The notes beneath the pieces are model-generated. The model searched no databases. It saw only the letters and a program-made list of their open reading frames with translations, and had not been told where the DNA came from. Shown here in pieces: positions 61,460 to 64,000 of a stretch of 64,000 nt of DNA. Location: positions 248,001 through 312,000 of the forward strand of contig JAXMBH010000004.1 in NCBI GenBank assembly GCA_046349975.1, written 5' to 3'. The DNA comes from JABDGM01 sp046349975 (GTDB taxonomy: Bacteria; Planctomycetota; Planctomycetia; Pirellulales; Lacipirellulaceae). Each line of letters starts with the position of its first letter. Position 1 is the stretch's first letter. A program made the position numbers and the translations under genes.

Positions 61460-62467
61460 ATGGACCGACGCCGCTTTTGCGCATCGCTTGTTGCCACTGC
61501 CATCGGTGCGTCACGCGTGTGCGCGGAGCCGGCGACCGAATCTACGCTCGAAAACGTCTTTGCCGATCTCGATCCCATGGCCATCTTCACTAAGACCGGC
61601 GGCGGCAAGCAGTTCTGGGCCGATGTGTGGTTCTTCCGCGACTATCGGATTCAATGCCACGCCCTCACCACGCACTACCGGCTGCTCGACGGCGACAATC
61701 ACCGCCTCGCCTCGGGCACGTTCGAAGAGTGCCGCGCTAAGCTCGACGCAATCCGCGACCGCGACAAGCTCGAGCCGATGACCGGCAAGGCCCTCATTTT
61801 TCTCCACGGCCTGTTCCGCACTCGCGGCGCGATGAACGCGATCTGTAAACATATTCGCGATGCCGGCGGCTACACCACCTTCTGCATGGGCTACCCCACC
61901 ACGCGCGGCAGCGTCGATTCGCACGCCCGCTCGCTCGACAGCGTCGTGCGCAGCCTCGAAGGCATGAGCGAGCTCAACTTCGTTGCCCACAGCCTCGGCA
62001 ACCTCGTCGTGCGGCATTGGCTAAACAACTTCGATGCTGAAAAACGCGCGCTGCCCCATGGCCAAACGTTCGGCCGCATGGTGATGCTCGCCCCGCCCAA
62101 CCATCAGCCGCAAATCGCGACGCAGCTCATCCGCGGCCCGGTCACGTATGTCGCCGGTGCGGCGGCCCAGGAACTTGCCACGGGTTGGGAAGGACTCGAA
62201 ACGAAGCTTGCTACGCCGAAGTTCGAGTTCGGCATCCTCGCCGGCGGCCGCGGCGACAACAAAGGATTCAACCCGCTGCTCCCCGGCGATGATGACGGCG
62301 TCGTCACGGTCGAAGGCACTCGCCTCGCGGGCGCCCGCGACTTCCGCGTCATCCCCGTGATGCACACCTTCTTCATGGACGACCGGCGGGCCCAGGAACT
62401 CACACTGAAATTCCTCAACGACGGCCACTTCGAGAGCGACGAGACGCGGCAGCCAGTCGAATCGTAG
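61460..62467 (+). CDS. Exported alpha/beta hydrolase, lipase-like
   Basis: A 335-residue protein. The N-terminal MDRRRFCASLVATAIGASRV looks like a twin-arginine-type or Sec signal. The hydrolase domain opens at GKALIFLHGLFRTRGAMNAI and contains the nucleophile in FVAHSLGN (AHSLG), a probable Asp in GDDDGVVTVEG and a His in VMHTFFM. It resembles planctomycete alpha/beta hydrolases annotated as lipases/GPI inositol-deacylase-like. An ester substrate is expected but not identified. Confidence 0.85.
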   Translation: MDRRRFCASLVATAIGASRVCAEPATESTLENVFADLDPMAIFTKTGGGKQFWADVWFFRDYRIQCHALTTHYRLLDGDNHRLASGTFEECRAKLDAIRDRDKLEPMTGKALIFLHGLFRTRGAMNAICKHIRDAGGYTTFCMGYPTTRGSVDSHARSLDSVVRSLEGMSELNFVAHSLGNLVVRHWLNNFDAEKRALPHGQTFGRMVMLAPPNHQPQIATQLIRGPVTYVAGAAAQELATGWEGLETKLATPKFEFGILAGGRGDNKGFNPLLPGDDDGVVTVEGTRLAGARDFRVIPVMHTFFMDDRRAQELTLKFLNDGHFESDETRQPVES

Positions 62468-62525
62468 CCGCCGCTGGATGCCGGATGCTCGATGCTGGAT
62501 ACTAGCTGGAACGCGTGACAACCCC

Positions 62526-62606
62526 GTCAGCACCCGGCTCTGCCGCGGGTTTGAGCTTTCGCTAACGTTTACCCCGGTTTAACCCCCGGCAGAGCCGGGG
62601 GCTGAC
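62526..62606. repeat. Inverted pair of the AACCCCCGGC palindrome
   Basis: Arms 62526-62552 and 62581-62606, between the hydrolase and ruvX. The right arm is identical over 26 nt to the copy in thiE. Confidence 0.85.
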
Positions 62607-62665
62607 GACGCGTGGCGTGTCACAAACCCGAAGCATCCCCAGCCCCAAGTCCCCAGCCCTCATTC

Positions 62666-63109
62666 ATGCGCATCGCCGGCATCGATTTTGGCACCGTCCG
62701 CATCGGCATCGCGCTGGCCGATACGGGGGTCGGCATCGCTGGGCCGTTCGAAAACTACAATCGCCGCACGCTCGCGCTCGATGCCGAGTACTTCAAGACG
62801 CTCGCCAAAGAAGAACGCATTGGCCGGTTCGTCGTCGGCCTGCCGGTGCACCTCCACGGTGGCGAGAGTCAGAAATCGCAAGAAGTCCGCAAGTTCGGCG
62901 CGTGGTTAACGACCACCACGGGCGTCGAGGTCGAGTACTTCGACGAACGCTTTACCACGAGTGAAGCCGACCGCATCCTCGGCGACGCCAAACTCACCAA
63001 GAAACAACGCCAGGCGCGCCGCGACCAACTGGCGGCACAGATCATGCTGAGTGCGTATTTGGAGTCGGGCGCGCGAGGAAACGACTCGCCGGGTGCGATC
63101 GATTCATGA
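62666..63109 (+). CDS. ruvX: RuvX/YqgF-family Holliday junction resolvase
   Basis: A 147-residue protein from the ATG at 62666. The RNase-H-like fold has AGIDFGTVRIGIALADTGVG (catalytic Asp), a VVGLPVHLHGG strand and EYFDERFTTSEADRILGD, with the family's conserved Glu/Asp. It is placed in rRNA maturation or junction resolution in different bacteria. The frame continues upstream to 62612 but crosses the intergenic repeat; the ATG at 62666 gives the family-standard opening. Confidence 0.9.
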   Translation: MRIAGIDFGTVRIGIALADTGVGIAGPFENYNRRTLALDAEYFKTLAKEERIGRFVVGLPVHLHGGESQKSQEVRKFGAWLTTTTGVEVEYFDERFTTSEADRILGDAKLTKKQRQARRDQLAAQIMLSAYLESGARGNDSPGAIDS

Positions 63110-63114
63110 ATTCG

Positions 63115-63196
63115 TTAACCACGGATTTCACGGATAAACACGGATAGGGATAAGACGGTTTTCCGCATCCGTGACATCCGTGTTATCGGTGGTTAG
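63115..63196. repeat. AACCACGGAT...ATCCGTG inverted element
   Basis: Left arm 63115-63145 repeats CACGGAT; right arm 63167-63196 repeats ATCCGTG. The AACCACGGATTTCACGGAT pattern is widespread in bacterial genomes; here it fills the ruvX to SDR gap. Confidence 0.75.
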
Positions 63197-63240
63197 AAAC
63201 GCTCCGTATCGAAACGAATGGGGCCGAAGAAAAATCGACC

Positions 63241-64000
63241 ATGACCAAACTCATCTTCGGCTGCGGGTATCTAGGCTCGCGCGTCGCCAGGCGGTGGCGC
63301 GACGCCGGGCACGAGGTCGTCGTCGTCACGCGCAGCCGCGAACGTGCCGAGCGATTCCGAAGTGACGGCTACTCGCCGATCGTTGCCGACATCACGCAAC
63401 CGGACTCGCTGACGAACCTGCCGGCGGCGGATACGTTGCTATTCGCCGTCGGTTACGATCGCCAAGCACCAACGAGCGCAACCATCGATGAAGTCTACGC
63501 CGGTGGCCTGCGCAATGTGCTCGCTGCGTTGCCAAATGATACAGATCGCGTCATCTACATCAGCACGACGGGCGTTTACGGCCCTGCCGGCGGCGATTGG
63601 ATTGACGAGGCCACGCAGGCGGAACCGCAGCGCGAAGGCGGCCGCGCGTCGCTTGCTGCCGAACAGGCGCTCGCCGCGCATCCGCTTGGCGCACGCGGGA
63701 TCATCCTGCGACTTGCCGGCATCTACGGACCGAACCGGATTCCGTTTATCAATGAACTTCGCAGCGGGCAACCGGTGCCCGCGACAACGTCTGGGTACTT
63801 GAATCTCATCCACGTCGACGATGCTGCCGACGTCGTCGTGGCAGCCGCCACATGCGAACTGCGCGAGAACGGCCCGCGCATCTACTGCGTCAGCGACGGG
63901 CACCCGGTGCAGCGCGGAGAGTATTACAGCGAAGTCGCAAAGCAAATCGGCGCTTCACCGCCGCGGTTTGTTGAACCCGACCCCAGCTCGCCGCGCGCGG
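63241..64000 (+). CDS. NAD-dependent epimerase/SDR-family protein, 3' truncated by window edge
   Basis: The frame from the ATG at 63241 has no stop to the right edge, giving at least 253 residues. It starts with the nucleotide-binding loop FGCGYLGSRVARRWRD (GxGxxG type) and later VIYISTTGVYGPAGGDWIDE, LAGIYGPNRIPF and NLIHVDDAADVV, as in YeeZ-like extended SDR proteins. The catalytic Tyr-xxx-Lys pair is not seen; the corresponding place reads GGRASLAAEQAL, which is usual for this subgroup. A sugar-nucleotide role is possible because of the GDP-mannose gene nearby, but unproven. Confidence 0.85.
   Translation, partial: MTKLIFGCGYLGSRVARRWRDAGHEVVVVTRSRERAERFRSDGYSPIVADITQPDSLTNLPAADTLLFAVGYDRQAPTSATIDEVYAGGLRNVLAALPNDTDRVIYISTTGVYGPAGGDWIDEATQAEPQREGGRASLAAEQALAAHPLGARGIILRLAGIYGPNRIPFINELRSGQPVPATTSGYLNLIHVDDAADVVVAAATCELRENGPRIYCVSDGHPVQRGEYYSEVAKQIGASPPRFVEPDPSSPRA

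Overview
This window is high-GC bacterial DNA that reads as a planctomycete of the Pirellulales type. The evidence is two giant secreted proteins of the beta-propeller, HEAT-repeat and cytochrome c design typical of Planctomycetes and Verrucomicrobia (1988-5047 and 52768-55179), together with secreted sialidase, SGNH, GH10 and GH106-like polysaccharide enzymes, a strand-independent abundance of GTG/TTG starts, and many small palindromic dispersed repeats between genes. The assignment is inference from gene content; no rRNA or other taxonomic marker is present.

Layout. 1-6.3 kb: secreted carbohydrate and ester hydrolysis plus one large cytochrome-type dehydrogenase. 6.4-9.1 kb: a small redox and DNA-protection islet (thioredoxin-reductase-like flavoprotein, a 53-residue charged protein, a lysine-rich histone-tail-like protein, Ku). 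9.4-22.9 kb: a nearly gapless respiratory operon. It holds Alternative Complex III (ActA-F), an anchored accessory protein, a SCO copper chaperone and a caa3-type cytochrome oxidase (subunits II, I, III; subunit IV at the front). Nine of the junctions are 4-11 nt overlaps or near-contacts. 23-30 kb: GH15 and GH13 glucan enzymes, a single-domain response regulator, a formylglycine-generating-enzyme-like protein without the catalytic cysteines, and a DRE-TIM aldolase. 30.2-38.5 kb: a B12-binding radical SAM protein, then a block of minus-strand signalling genes (CBS pair, PilZ, HD-GYP, NtrC-type regulator, histidine kinase) and an LptF/G permease.

38.7-46.5 kb: ICMT-like methyltransferase, PP2C phosphatase, PEGA lipoprotein, then a gene-poor, repeat-rich stretch (41.8-45.1 kb) holding four consecutive tiny membrane proteins, and a GH10 xylanase. 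46.6-49.9 kb: an Mla lipid-transport cassette (MlaD, MlaF, MlaE). 50.3-52.6 kb: ECF sigma factor, zinc-finger anti-sigma factor and a secreted coiled-coil/secretin-N-domain protein. 52.8-58.4 kb: a second cytochrome dehydrogenase, a HicBA module and ClpC. 59-64 kb: ThiD2-ThiE fusion, mannose-1-phosphate guanylyltransferase, a lipase-like hydrolase, RuvX, and a truncated SDR protein.

Most worth a second look: a dispersed repeat sitting in frame inside thiE, with an identical 26-nt copy 3 kb away; the four-gene cluster of micro membrane proteins; several repeat families with exact copies within the window, one of which supplies the stop codon of mlaF; and an abrupt switch of strand composition near 39.3 kb. 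I saw no tRNA, rRNA, CRISPR array, transposase, integrase or recognisable riboswitch. I did not find a clearly novel multi-gene defence or biosynthetic system; the nearest candidates are the micro-protein cluster and the sigma/anti-sigma/coiled-coil trio.
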